Source of the DNA: Veillonella denticariosi JCM 15641
GTDB taxonomy: Bacteria; Bacillota; Negativicutes; Veillonellales; Veillonellaceae
Assembly: GCF_002959855.1 (NCBI RefSeq)
Contig: NZ_PPDB01000001.1
Location: 186,001-250,000, forward strand
Length of the DNA: 64,000 nt
Direction: 5' to 3'
Shown: positions 17,827 to 25,544 of the stretch, piece by piece
How the letters are laid out: every line of letters starts with the position of its first letter
Position numbering within the stretch: position 1 is the stretch's first letter
Translations under genes and position numbers: made by a program
The notes under the pieces: generated by a model
Database searches by the model: none
The model's input: only the letters and a program-made list of their open reading frames with translations
Told to the model about the DNA's origin: nothing

Positions 17827-18233
17827 TATTTTTTATTTCTAGATTTGATAAATTCAATGTAATTTACTGCCTCTTGCATTTCCTCTTTAGAAATACCTCT
17901 TGATGCGGAGAATAACATACGCATTTCTGGACGAGTGCGAAGCATTTCCGCATACTCTGCAGCTTCTGCATCTAAATAGTAACTGTCGGTTTGGTTGGAA
18001 TTAGTATTGAGTGTAGATTGATGCGGATTTTCCCATCCCATTAAATATGCAGGAGTAGTATTTAATATGTTTGCAAGTGGTTCAAGTATCGTTAATGGTA
18101 ATTTTTCTATTTCATTACTTTCATATCGATAATAGGTCGCACGAGAAATATTTAATTTTTTAATGATCTCATCTACAGATAAGTTATTCTGTTTGCGTAA
18201 ACGTTTTATACGCTCATGTATCCTTTCAGTCAT
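17826..18233 (-). CDS. CI-like phage repressor (XRE family)
   Basis: A 135-residue repressor: N-terminal HTH (LSVDEIIKKLNISRATYYRYE) and a C-terminal part with no visible Ser/Lys autopeptidase dyad. The absence of that dyad and the linked ImmA gene suggest induction by protease rather than RecA self-cleavage. ATG 18233 follows AAAGGAGGAG. It is divergent from the Cro-like gene, and the shared gap carries operators. Confidence 0.88.
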   Translation of the reverse strand: MTERIHERIKRLRKQNNLSVDEIIKKLNISRATYYRYESNEIEKLPLTILEPLANILNTTPAYLMGWENPHQSTLNTNSNQTDSYYLDAEAAEYAEMLRTRPEMRMLFSASRGISKEEMQEAVNYIEFIKSRNKK

Positions 18234-18309
18234 AACTTCTCCTCCTTTGAGACAAGTATAGTATAAGTGTATCATATTTGCAACAAATAAATTTAAAAAG
18301 TTTAAAATG

Positions 18310-18383
18310 TTTCAAAAATGAGAAAAAATATCTTGACGAAATATAATGATAGGGATATACTTTAATTAATCTCAAAAATGAGA
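18310..18383. promoter_or_regulatory. Lysis-lysogeny switch: operators and rightward early promoter
   Basis: A 14-bp dyad TCTCAAAAATGAGA occurs at 18370-18383, and with one change (TTTCAAAAATGAGA) at 18310-18323. Between them lies a sigma-70-type promoter, TTGACG (18333-18338) and TATACT (18356-18361), 17 bp apart, pointing to the Cro-like gene. The perfect operator overlaps the expected start point, so repressor binding should block early transcription. Confidence 0.85.
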
Positions 18384-18407
18384 CAAACATCAAGGGAGGT
18401 GATGTAT

Positions 18408-18614
18408 ATGGATGTACAGGCTTTAAAAGCAAAAATATTAAGTTGTGGGTATAATATTGTAGAGTTTTCTGATAGAGTTGGAATTGATAGAAGCACGTTT
18501 TATAGAAGACTTGATAAAGATGGAAACAATTTTACAATAGAAGAGGCATTACGAATTAAAGCGGTACTTTCATTAACTGATTCGGAAGCTTATTCTATTT
18601 TTTTATCAAAATAG
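18408..18614 (+). CDS. Cro-like small HTH regulator
   Basis: A 68-residue protein with a helix-turn-helix (FSDRVGIDRSTFYRRL). ATG 18408 is 8 nt from GGGAGG; ATG 18402 is too close. It is the first gene of the rightward early operon, opposite the CI-like repressor. Probably represses the repressor gene on entry to lytic growth. Confidence 0.75.
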   Translation: MDVQALKAKILSCGYNIVEFSDRVGIDRSTFYRRLDKDGNNFTIEEALRIKAVLSLTDSEAYSIFLSK

Positions 18615-18628
18615 TCTCAAAAATGAGA
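18615..18628. promoter_or_regulatory. Third repressor operator, after the Cro-like gene
   Basis: An exact third copy of TCTCAAAAATGAGA begins at the base after the stop codon of the Cro-like gene. Located inside the early transcription unit, it could act as a roadblock. Confidence 0.7.
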
Positions 18629-18648
18629 TTTTTAATGAGGTGATAAAA

Positions 18649-18731
18649 ATGAAACAGGAAAAGTAAAATGCCCCAAATGTAATACAGAAGTGATAGATGG
18701 AAATTTCTGTGAACATTGTGAGGCAAGATAA
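18649..18731 (+). pseudogene. Frameshifted zinc-ribbon micro-ORF
   Basis: The ATG at 18649, with a GAGGTG site, opens only five codons. In another frame the sequence reads KCPKCNTEVIDGNFCEHC and ends at TAA 18731, a clear two-CxxC zinc ribbon without a start codon. A single-base change in the A-rich start region would join them. Probably a decayed or misread tiny gene. Confidence 0.4.
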
Positions 18732-18780
18732 ATGTAAATTAAATTGTTAATTGTTTAAGACTGGAAACGAGGTTTAAAAG

Positions 18781-18936
18781 ATGGAAGGGTATACATATGT
18801 GTTATTAACACTGGGATTTTTATTTTCAACGTTTATTAACGTTACTGTAGCGGGATTTTTAACAATAAAAATGTTTGGATTTATGGAGAAGAAAATTTTT
18901 GAATCAGAGACAGATTTTTTTAAAGCTAAAAGCTAG
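18781..18936 (+). CDS. Small single-pass membrane protein (51 aa)
   Basis: One hydrophobic helix (YVLLTLGFLFSTFINVTVAGFLTI) and a charged C-terminal tail, with GAGG before the ATG. Its 3' end overlaps the convergent DUF4393 gene by 33 bases. No family recognised. Confidence 0.5.
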   Translation: MEGYTYVLLTLGFLFSTFINVTVAGFLTIKMFGFMEKKIFESETDFFKAKS

Positions 18937-19680
18937 CTCAGTTAAATAACCGTTGTAGGTAACTATTTCATAATCTGAATAATCAGATAATGGATTATTA
19001 CAATCAGAAACTATAACTGAATAGAGATTAGTCGCTTTAAATCTAGTAATAGCATCTGAATTTTCTGAATCGACCAAAATACCACCTAAGTTTCTAGTTG
19101 GAATTGAAATTAAGCCTAATCGGTCTAGATTTGCTATAGAAATACAGTGTGATTGGTCAAATTCTTTAAAGTTTTCTGACAAATATATATCTGTTATAGA
19201 TAATGATACATCTGGGGTAGATTTTCTTCTTATAAGACAGCGTAAAAGTGTTGTAGGATTATCAAATTCTGCAAGTATTTTAGCATCAGTAGGATTCATT
19301 TGCTTTAATATTTCAATAAATGAATGATGTACTAAATTTCTTTTTCGATCATCCATATCTGCTGTTATTAATTTGGAAAACATTTCTCTAATAGATTCTT
19401 CCTCTATGTAGTACTTAGAAGCTTCTATAGCAGGTCCGACAATACTTAATCGTGGTTCAACTAGATGATTTTCAGGAATATTAGCAAAATTTTCTTCAAT
19501 ACTACGTTTGTATTCTAAAAGTGAATGTTCGTGTTTAATAACTTGTTTTTTAGACCAAGTATTTACATAGGCAAAGCAACCATTCCAAATATTTGCTAAG
19601 GTTTCACCGGCAGCACTTGTGACAGGGTTTAACACTTTATTTACTGGTTCAGGCAAATTGAGAGTAAGGTTTAAATCCAT
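18904..19680 (-). CDS. DUF4393 / Abi-alpha-type protein, possible anti-phage cargo
   Basis: A 258-residue soluble protein resembling the DUF4393 (Abi_alpha) family: N-terminal GETLANIWNG region, then the PRLSIVGPAIEASKYYIEEESIREMFSKLI block near residues 75-105, which is the family's most conserved part. Members are associated with abortive infection, by name and genomic context. It is the only minus-strand gene inside the rightward early region, so it is an autonomously expressed moron. Mechanism unknown. Confidence 0.75.
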   Translation of the reverse strand: MDLNLTLNLPEPVNKVLNPVTSAAGETLANIWNGCFAYVNTWSKKQVIKHEHSLLEYKRSIEENFANIPENHLVEPRLSIVGPAIEASKYYIEEESIREMFSKLITADMDDRKRNLVHHSFIEILKQMNPTDAKILAEFDNPTTLLRCLIRRKSTPDVSLSITDIYLSENFKEFDQSHCISIANLDRLGLISIPTRNLGGILVDSENSDAITRFKATNLYSVIVSDCNNPLSDYSDYEIVTYNGYLTELAFSFKKICL

Positions 19681-19836
19681 AAAAATACTTCCTTTCTAGA
19701 ATGTTTATAGCATTCATAATAATCAAAAGTTAAAAGCAAAGAGGTATTTAATTGAGTAATTAAATAATCATCTATAATAACAATCTATTTTCTAAGGCGA
19801 TTATAACAACAACTTATTAATAAAAATGAAACAAAC

Positions 19837-20019
19837 ATGAAAAGAATATTAAAGGAGAATATCAAAAAGAAAATGGGTAGAAAGAAAAAGATTAAACAAC
19901 AACCAATATATTACAAACGATACTTACATAATGATGGTGGATATATGGCAATCAAAGTAGAGCCAATTCATCATAAAAAACATTTGATAGAACATAACAT
20001 ATTAACAATAAGAGGGTAA
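19837..20019 (+). CDS. Small basic hypothetical protein
   Basis: A 60-residue, very Lys-rich frame just upstream of the HTH gene. A start at 19873 (MGRKKKIKQQ) is also possible; neither has ideal ribosome-site spacing. No family seen. Confidence 0.4.
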   Translation: MKRILKENIKKKMGRKKKIKQQPIYYKRYLHNDGGYMAIKVEPIHHKKHLIEHNILTIRG

Positions 20020-20023
20020 CTAT

Positions 20024-20239
20024 ATGGATAATATTAGTCCTAAATACGTTCCCATTAGCAAATTAGCTAAAATATGGGGGCGCAGTAAAATGTACATTTA
20101 TCGGCGGATTGACATAATCCGCAATGAAGGAAAGTTTGACGAAATTTGTATGCAACTTGGACCACAACAAACATTGGTCCATGTAGATAAATTTGAAATG
20201 TGGATGCGTTCACAACATATGAAATGGTTAAAGGCATAA
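20024..20239 (+). CDS. HTH-domain DNA-binding protein, excisionase-like size
   Basis: A 71-residue protein with a clear helix-turn-helix (ISKLAKIWGRSKMYIYRRIDII). Size and early position suit an excisionase or an early regulator. No second domain. The function between these options is not decided by sequence. Confidence 0.55.
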   Translation: MDNISPKYVPISKLAKIWGRSKMYIYRRIDIIRNEGKFDEICMQLGPQQTLVHVDKFEMWMRSQHMKWLKA

Positions 20240-20250
20240 GAGTGGTAGAT

Positions 20251-20475
20251 ATGGATAAGGTAATTACAGCGATACAGTGGTTATTTGGTGTCATTGTATT
20301 TGGTTTATATGGTGGCATTGAATTTGCAGAGTCATGGGGGGATGTTTTGTTTAATGTCATCAACATGATCGCTTACAGTATAGGAATTTATTTACTTCAA
20401 AAAATTAAACGAATATGGCTTTATAACAAGAAAATTAAAGAACTAAAAAGGAAACAGTATGCAGCAATTAGATAG
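20251..20475 (+). CDS. Small membrane protein, two predicted helices
   Basis: A 74-residue protein: hydrophobic helices around residues 5-22 and 31-49, then a basic tail (KKIKELKRKQ). The start at 20251 is chosen because the upstream extension overlaps the HTH gene without a ribosome site. It overlaps the next gene. Unknown function. Confidence 0.5.
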   Translation: MDKVITAIQWLFGVIVFGLYGGIEFAESWGDVLFNVINMIAYSIGIYLLQKIKRIWLYNKKIKELKRKQYAAIR

Positions 20476-20806
20476 TTGGGAGCTATTACCTTACTTAAAT
20501 AGGAAAAGAGATGATTTAAATAAGGCCCTTACGATTGCCAAAGAGCGAGGCATAGAGTTAGCAGCAGCAGAACGGAAATATAGAGTTGAAAAACGTAAGG
20601 CTATATTACAGGCAAAACATAATGGAGAAAAAGTATCTCTAATTATGGAACTGGTAAATGGGGATGAGGTTATCAGCCAATTACGATATGAACGAGATGT
20701 AGCTAAAACACTCTATGCCAGTGCTACGGAAGCCATCAATATTTATAAATTGGATTGTAGATTAGTTGAGGCCCAAATAGCTAGGGACTGGGATAAAAAT
20801 GCTTAA
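20459..20806 (+). CDS. Helical hypothetical phage protein
   Basis: A 115-residue, highly charged and mostly helical protein with likely coiled-coil stretches. It overlaps both neighbours by a few bases, so it belongs to the early operon. No family recognised. Confidence 0.6.
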   Translation: MQQLDSWELLPYLNRKRDDLNKALTIAKERGIELAAAERKYRVEKRKAILQAKHNGEKVSLIMELVNGDEVISQLRYERDVAKTLYASATEAINIYKLDCRLVEAQIARDWDKNA

Positions 20807-21137
20807 AAGGACACCATTAAGAGCCAAAACAAGACTGGTTTCAAAGAAGCCATTAAGCAAGAAAAGTAGAAATAAGAAAAAGAATGATATGGAGTTGGAG
20901 AAAATCCGGCCGAAAGTAATAGAGCGAGACCACGGAAAATGCATTTTATGTGGGGCGCATTATGAAGAGGTCCATCATATCAAATATAGGTCAGCAGGAG
21001 GGAAAAATAACATAGAAAATCTATGTTGCTTATGCTGGCATTGCCATAGAATTAAAATTCACGCTGGATCACATCAAAGAGAATACAGAAAAGTTTTACA
21101 AACAATACTAAAAGAAAGGCATGGATATGAGTACTAA
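20799..21137 (+). CDS. HNH endonuclease domain protein, early region
   Basis: A 112-residue protein with a basic N terminus and an HNH fold: CILCG, EEVHHIKYRSAGG, NIENLCCLCWHCHR. Cys pairs bind a structural zinc, and His in VHH acts as the general base. One of two HNH proteins in the prophage; this one is away from the terminase and may act in recombination or DNA degradation. Confidence 0.8.
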   Translation: MLKRTPLRAKTRLVSKKPLSKKSRNKKKNDMELEKIRPKVIERDHGKCILCGAHYEEVHHIKYRSAGGKNNIENLCCLCWHCHRIKIHAGSHQREYRKVLQTILKERHGYEY

Positions 21138-21309
21138 ATGGTATGAGAAAGCACTAAATAATACATGTCCGGAATGTAAAAAAGCAATCAAGCATGCTGT
21201 AGTATGTCATAGACATAAACAGTTGATATGCATGGATTGCTGCAGTAATTGCCAATACCTAACAAAGTCTCAAGGTGATTGGCATTGTAATTTTGACAAA
21301 GAAAAATGA
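21127..21309 (+). CDS. Cys/His-rich small zinc-binding protein
   Basis: A 60-residue protein with CPEC, CHRHK, CMDCC and CQY clusters, so likely two zinc sites. It overlaps the HNH gene's end. No named family. Confidence 0.55.
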   Translation: MSTKWYEKALNNTCPECKKAIKHAVVCHRHKQLICMDCCSNCQYLTKSQGDWHCNFDKEK

Positions 21310-21469
21310 CCGTGTCGGGAAACACGGCCATTAAAGTTATGTGATAACTAAAACCTTACATGTTTAGTATATCACGTATAGTGGGAAAAGTCTAGTAAAA
21401 TAGCGGTTTGATAGCTATTTTGTGAGACTAGATAGATACATTAACAACTCAACATAAGGTGATAACTAA
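21310..21469 (+). other. Structured non-coding stretch before rep, candidate replication origin
   Basis: A CCGTGT...ACACGG hairpin follows the previous stop codon. A two-part hairpin lies at 21391-21432: outer arms TCTAGT / ACTAGA, inner arms AAAATAGC / GCTATTTT and a 9-nt loop GGTTTGATA. Placement directly before an HUH Rep gene is where a nicking origin is often found. Confidence 0.5.
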
Positions 21470-22252
21470 ATGAGAAGAAGAACAACTATAACATCTAAAA
21501 ATATGATTGAAGTATCAGATCATATTACAGGGAATTCATACTATGGGAAACCAGGAAGAAAAATACGGAGTGAAAGAAAGCAAGTAACACCAGAAGTCAT
21601 AAGAAAGAATAATTTAAGGATGGCTGAAAAGCAATTGAGGTTACTAATAGATATGAATTTCAAGGCAGATGATTATTATCTAACACTCACATTTAGGAAT
21701 GAGGAAGATGAATTAGATGCAAAAGAGATGATACGAAAATTCTTTAGAAAGGTAAGAGACTTATTTAATAAGGCGGCGGAAACCTGTAAGTACATTTATG
21801 TGATGGAAAAGCAGGGGCGCATACATTTTCATGCATTACTTTCAAGAGGGATTGAACTAACCACTCAATTATTAAAAAAACTATGGCCACATGGTTATAC
21901 AAAAATTGAGTACTACAGAGGGGAAGCAGAAGATGCTATAGGGTTGGCTAAGTATTTTATGAAGGAGAGAAAATCTGACATTGATCATAATGATGCGCAG
22001 ATAAGAAAGAAATGGGTATCTAGTACAAATCTTGAAAAGCCGAAAGTAAAGAAAAAGATACTAAAGGCTACAGAGTGGCGTAAAGATATTAAAGTACCTA
22101 ATGGATACTACTTAGATAAAGATAGTGTTTATGAAGGGGTAAATAATTATGGATTTTCATTTAGAACATATAGGCTAATTCGATTACCTGATTGGAGGGG
22201 AGAATATGAACAGAGAAAATCGACTAAGGCCCTGTCCGTTTTGCGGGAATAA
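21470..22252 (+). CDS. HUH-type rolling-circle replication initiator
   Basis: A 260-residue protein with the ordered motifs of HUH Rep endonucleases: motif I YYLTLTF (near residue 65), motif II GRIHFHALLS (near 120) with His-hydrophobic-His, and motif III with a catalytic Tyr and downstream Lys (GLAKYFMKE, near 160). The C-terminal part is basic. It resembles the Rep/ORF2-G2P group known from small ssDNA phages and plasmids. No DnaB/DnaC-type replisome loader is visible in the prophage, so this is the best candidate initiator. It should nick one strand and stay bound to the 5' end. Confidence 0.8.
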   Translation: MRRRTTITSKNMIEVSDHITGNSYYGKPGRKIRSERKQVTPEVIRKNNLRMAEKQLRLLIDMNFKADDYYLTLTFRNEEDELDAKEMIRKFFRKVRDLFNKAAETCKYIYVMEKQGRIHFHALLSRGIELTTQLLKKLWPHGYTKIEYYRGEAEDAIGLAKYFMKERKSDIDHNDAQIRKKWVSSTNLEKPKVKKKILKATEWRKDIKVPNGYYLDKDSVYEGVNNYGFSFRTYRLIRLPDWRGEYEQRKSTKALSVLRE

Positions 22253-22397
22253 AAATATGAGAATTATGACAGGAATAAAAGTAGGAGTAAAACATCATAT
22301 GGTGGCATGTGATAAATGTGGAGCCGTTACTCATTTTGAAGAATGGCCAATGTATTTGGATTGTGAAAAGGCATGGAATAAAAGGGTAGATAACTAA
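22206..22397 (+). CDS. Lar-family restriction-alleviation-like zinc ribbon protein
   Basis: A 63-residue protein with the Lar pattern: LRPCPFCGNKN at the N terminus, a second pair CDKCGA, then AWNKR near the end. Lar of Rac prophage modulates type I restriction. Whether this one does is unknown; many phage homologues are unstudied. It overlaps rep and the next gene. Confidence 0.75.
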   Translation: MNRENRLRPCPFCGNKNMRIMTGIKVGVKHHMVACDKCGAVTHFEEWPMYLDCEKAWNKRVDN

Positions 22398-22684
22398 TGG
22401 AATATAGAGGACTTGTATTTGTTCCAAGAACAACTGGAGAAGCGATCATAAATGCATATGCAATGAATGCATGGAATGACACAGGGAAGTATATCTATTT
22501 TCAAGAGGATGGAATATCAGTAGGGATACATACAACAGATGACGGGATATACATAAATTCATTTATGGATGTAGCTATATGTGCTGCATGGTTAAATGGG
22601 GAGATATCAATTACCGAATTAAAAGAGGTAGAAGGTATCTATACAAATAGAACAAATAGAGTAAAGGAGAATAAGCATGAATAA
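22397..22684 (+). CDS. Hypothetical early phage protein
   Basis: A 95-residue mixed alpha/beta-looking protein with no recognised motif. It shares one base with the Lar gene and overlaps ssb by 8 bases. Confidence 0.6.
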   Translation: MEYRGLVFVPRTTGEAIINAYAMNAWNDTGKYIYFQEDGISVGIHTTDDGIYINSFMDVAICAAWLNGEISITELKEVEGIYTNRTNRVKENKHE

Positions 22685-23057
22685 TGTTAATCTAATGGGA
22701 AATCTAGTGAGGGACCCGGAAGTAAGATATACAAAAACTGGTAGAGCGGTAGCAACATTTACAGTAGCTGCAAGTAATACCTATATTGATGCCAATACAA
22801 AGGAAGCAAAAGAACAGACGGCATTTGTAAACTGTGTAGCGTGGGGAACACTGGCAGAAGAAATAGGGAACTTACGGAAAGGGAACAAATGTTTGGTACA
22901 GGGAAGAATTCAAACACGATCATATGAAAATCAGAATGGTGAAAAGCGATATGTAACAGAAGTAGTTACAAGTTTTGTAGGGGCCACATTGAATGGGGGC
23001 CATAATGAACCATCGAATTTTGACAACTTCAATAATGATGAACAAATCCCCTTTTGA
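22677..23057 (+). CDS. ssb: Single-stranded DNA-binding protein
   Basis: A 126-residue SSB with an OB fold from residue 1 (MNNVNLMGNLVRDPEVRYT) and the acidic C-terminal tip DEQIPF that recruits partner proteins. GGAG lies before the ATG. An SSB close to an HUH Rep suits replication that exposes single strands. Confidence 0.95.
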   Translation: MNNVNLMGNLVRDPEVRYTKTGRAVATFTVAASNTYIDANTKEAKEQTAFVNCVAWGTLAEEIGNLRKGNKCLVQGRIQTRSYENQNGEKRYVTEVVTSFVGATLNGGHNEPSNFDNFNNDEQIPF

Positions 23058-23136
23058 TAAGGGCAATGCAGAGATATTGCCAATAGAGAAGAAACGAAAT
23101 AAGGCCATAGAAAGAGCGGAAAGGTTGATGCGGTAA
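23038..23136 (+). CDS. Micro-ORF overlapping the 3' end of ssb
   Basis: 32 codons (starts MNKSPFDKG) in a different frame from ssb; its TAA overlaps the ATG of the next gene, which suggests coupling. Weak ribosome site. Tentative. Confidence 0.3.
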   Translation: MNKSPFDKGNAEILPIEKKRNKAIERAERLMR

Positions 23137-23369
23137 TGGCAAGACCAAAGGATATGTTTTTAAAAGCAAAAACCTGTAAGCATGCAGTAAAGTTTACAGG
23201 CAATCAAGGATTGTTTGTAAGAACTACTTGTAAATGCCCAAATAAATTAATGCTGCCGGTGCCGGATAAAAGAGGAATTAGAGTAAAAGTACCTTATATC
23301 ATGGCTAAGAAGTGCATAAATTGTAACGGGTATATAGATGCTAGAAAAGAAAAGGCAAAGAGAAAATAA
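23136..23369 (+). CDS. Cys-containing small hypothetical protein
   Basis: 77 residues, basic, with CKHAVK, TTCKCP and KKCINCNG motifs that may bind one zinc. No family. The following 60 bp are non-coding and contain one TGATGCGG octamer. Confidence 0.5.
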   Translation: MARPKDMFLKAKTCKHAVKFTGNQGLFVRTTCKCPNKLMLPVPDKRGIRVKVPYIMAKKCINCNGYIDARKEKAKRK

Positions 23370-23428
23370 TGCTAATCACGCTGATGCGGACATTTAGAAA
23401 GTAATAGAGTAGCGAGGGGATTCAATTA

Positions 23429-23761
23429 ATGAGTAAGAAACTTATCTATGTAGCCCATCCTTATGGTGGGAAGAAAAGAAATAGAGAAAAGATAGATGTA
23501 ATCATGAATGAATTAATATTTGCAGATACAGCAAATGATTATGTATCGCCTATCCACAACTATGGATTTGTTTATTTGACAGGCGATGAATACCAAAAGG
23601 GGCTAGATATTTGCTTAGGTCTCTTAGGTCATTGCGACATCCTAGTATTATGTGATGGATGGGAACAGAGTAGAGGATGTAAAGGTGAATATGAATATGC
23701 TCAAAAGCATGGTAAGGCTGTATTCAAACTAGATGAATGGAAGGCATTGAACAGAATATGA
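23429..23761 (+). CDS. DUF4406-like (nucleoside deoxyribosyltransferase fold)
   Basis: 110 residues: IYVAHPYGGKKRNREKI at the start, SPIHNYGF in the middle, then CDILVLCDGWEQSRGCKGEYEYA. This pattern matches DUF4406 proteins related to nucleoside 2-deoxyribosyltransferases. A role in nucleotide handling or protein-DNA modification is conceivable but unproven. Its stop overlaps the ATG of the methyltransferase gene. Confidence 0.7.
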   Translation: MSKKLIYVAHPYGGKKRNREKIDVIMNELIFADTANDYVSPIHNYGFVYLTGDEYQKGLDICLGLLGHCDILVLCDGWEQSRGCKGEYEYAQKHGKAVFKLDEWKALNRI

Positions 23762-24535
23762 AAGTAGAATTATTTAATGATAATTTTCAGAACTATAAAA
23801 GATATGGCATACCTAAGGCACAACTTGTAATAGCCGATATTCCATATAATTTGGGGGGGGGCAGCATATGCCAGCAATCCCATGTGGTATATAGGCGGGA
23901 ACAATAAGAATGGTGAAAGTAAGAAAGCAGGAAAGGCATTCTTTAATACAGATCATAACTTCAATATTGCAGAATATTTTCATTTCTGTAACCGCCTATT
24001 AAAAAAAGAACCAAAAGAGAGGGGCAAGGCTCCATGTATGATTGTGTTCTGTAGCTATGAACAACAATCTATGGTAATCCAATATGCTAAGAAACATGGA
24101 TTTAAGAATTACATTCCTATTTTTTTCATCAAGAATTATTCGGCACAGGCATTGAAAGCAAATATGAGGGTAGTAGGGGCCACAGAATATGCCTTAATTT
24201 TGTACAGGGATAAACTACCTAAGTTTAATAATAATCACAAGATGATATTTAACTGGTTTGAATGGCGTAGGGATAATAAGAATATGATCCCTAAAATTCA
24301 TCCAACACAAAAGCCTGTATCAGTATTAAAGAGATTGATAGAAATCTTTACTGATGAAGGTGATGTAGTAATAGATCCTGTGGCAGGTAGCGGCACAACA
24401 TTAAGAGCAGCTATGGAGTTAGGACGTAGTGCATATGGGTTTGAAATATCAAAGGAATTTTACATAAAGGCTAAAGAGGAAATGCTTAGCGATGTAAAAA
24501 CACAAGGGAATTTATTAGAATATTGTGAATTATAA
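23758..24535 (+). CDS. Beta-class DNA amino-methyltransferase, frameshifted at a G9 tract
   Basis: Reading from ATG 23758 (overlapping the previous stop as ATGA) gives the catalytic motif IV DIPYNLG at about residue 27, then enters nine consecutive Gs (23853-23861). In that frame the sequence goes wrong. In the +1 frame it resumes as AYASNPMWYIGG and runs to TAA 24535 with motif I DPVAGSGTT near the C terminus. Motif IV before motif I is the beta order, expected for N6-adenine or N4-cytosine methylation. With eight Gs the two halves join exactly. As given, the gene is off; it may be phase variable, or the tract may be misread. Confidence 0.8.
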
Positions 24536-24550
24536 AGAGGAAATAAATAG

Positions 24551-24721
24551 ATGAAAGAAAAGGTATATGCAGTATTTACTATGTTGGGCGGAGAAAAGGC
24601 TATGGTAGGCATATTTACTAAGAAAGAATTAGCAGAAGAATATATAAGAACAGTAAAGAATCATAAAGAATTAGATTTAGAATTTGAAATTGTTGAGTTT
24701 AAATTAAATAAAGGATGGTAA
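24551..24721 (+). CDS. Small hypothetical protein (56 aa)
   Basis: 56 codons; mixed sequence (starts MKEKVYAVFTML) rich in Lys and Glu; AGAGG before the ATG. It resembles small phage proteins of unknown role. Confidence 0.55.
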   Translation: MKEKVYAVFTMLGGEKAMVGIFTKKELAEEYIRTVKNHKELDLEFEIVEFKLNKGW

Positions 24722-24726
24722 AAGTT

Positions 24727-25056
24727 ATGCAAATGAAATGTCATAGGTGTGATAAGTTATTCACACCAGTAAGGTCAGAAAAGCATTGTCCGGATTGTAT
24801 AGAAGGAAAGCCAATACCAAAGAAGAGAACAGTAGCTGAGGTAAGGGCAGAAATACAAGCGAAGCGTGATGCGGAAGAAGCAAAGAAATATAAGTATGAA
24901 CGGTACTGTATATGTTGTGGTAAGAAATTCTATACAAATAAAACCAACCGAGTGATATGCAGTGATTATGATTGTGAAGAGAAAATGCGTATAGAACGGT
25001 TGCAAACTAATAGAGCAAGATATAGGGCGAATGCAAAACAGAAAAGAGCCAAATAA
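24727..25056 (+). CDS. Double zinc-ribbon phage protein
   Basis: 109 residues with two cysteine clusters: CHRCDKLF...CPDC and CICCGKKF...CSDYDC, separated by a charged helix. The ATG at 24727 has AAGGATGG at good spacing; ATG 24715 does not. Possible DNA-binding role, unknown. Confidence 0.6.
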   Translation: MQMKCHRCDKLFTPVRSEKHCPDCIEGKPIPKKRTVAEVRAEIQAKRDAEEAKKYKYERYCICCGKKFYTNKTNRVICSDYDCEEKMRIERLQTNRARYRANAKQKRAK

Positions 25057-25079
25057 GGTAGCATAAGGGGCTGTAAGAT

Positions 25080-25538
25080 ATGACGGAAGAAGAAATACAA
25101 AAGAAATTGGGCCGGCATTTATTTTTAAAGAATATTACCATTCCTAACATAACAATGCATGGAGATGGAAGAGGTAAGGGGCAATATGAAGCAGATCTAA
25201 TCTACTTCAATCTTAAAGCAAGAGTTATCACTGAAGTAGAAATAAAGATAAGCATTCAAGATTTTAGGGCAGATTTTAAGAAGAAAAGATATCATGATCA
25301 TTTACATGTAGGATATTTGTATTATGCAATACCACAAGACCTGTATGAAGACCATAAGGATGAAATAGAAAGCTTATTAGGTGATGCGGGGTTAATAGTG
25401 GTTAATTTATTTCAAAACAAAGGCGAAGCAGTTAAATACATTAAGAGGGCAAAGAAACGCAAAAATGTAAGGTTGTTGAATGAAAGCGATGTTATGAACT
25501 ATTTAAGGATTGGTTGTATGAAGTGGGTTAATAGGTGA
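25080..25538 (+). CDS. PD-(D/E)XK-like nuclease-fold phage protein (MmcB-like)
   Basis: 152 residues. The YEADLIYF...EVEIKIS pattern gives the Asp and Glu-x-Lys of a PD-(D/E)XK core, followed by a basic Lys-Arg-rich region (DFKKKRYHDHLH). Similar in outline to MmcB-type repair proteins. It could act in recombination; the nuclease activity is inferred from motif spacing only. Confidence 0.6.
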   Translation: MTEEEIQKKLGRHLFLKNITIPNITMHGDGRGKGQYEADLIYFNLKARVITEVEIKISIQDFRADFKKKRYHDHLHVGYLYYAIPQDLYEDHKDEIESLLGDAGLIVVNLFQNKGEAVKYIKRAKKRKNVRLLNESDVMNYLRIGCMKWVNR

Positions 25539-25544
25539 AAAATT

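Noticed and set aside
23882-24535. A short independent methyltransferase starting at ATG 23882
   Set aside because: It would lack motif IV (DIPY), and there is no ribosome site; the motif is present just upstream in the frame before the G9 tract.
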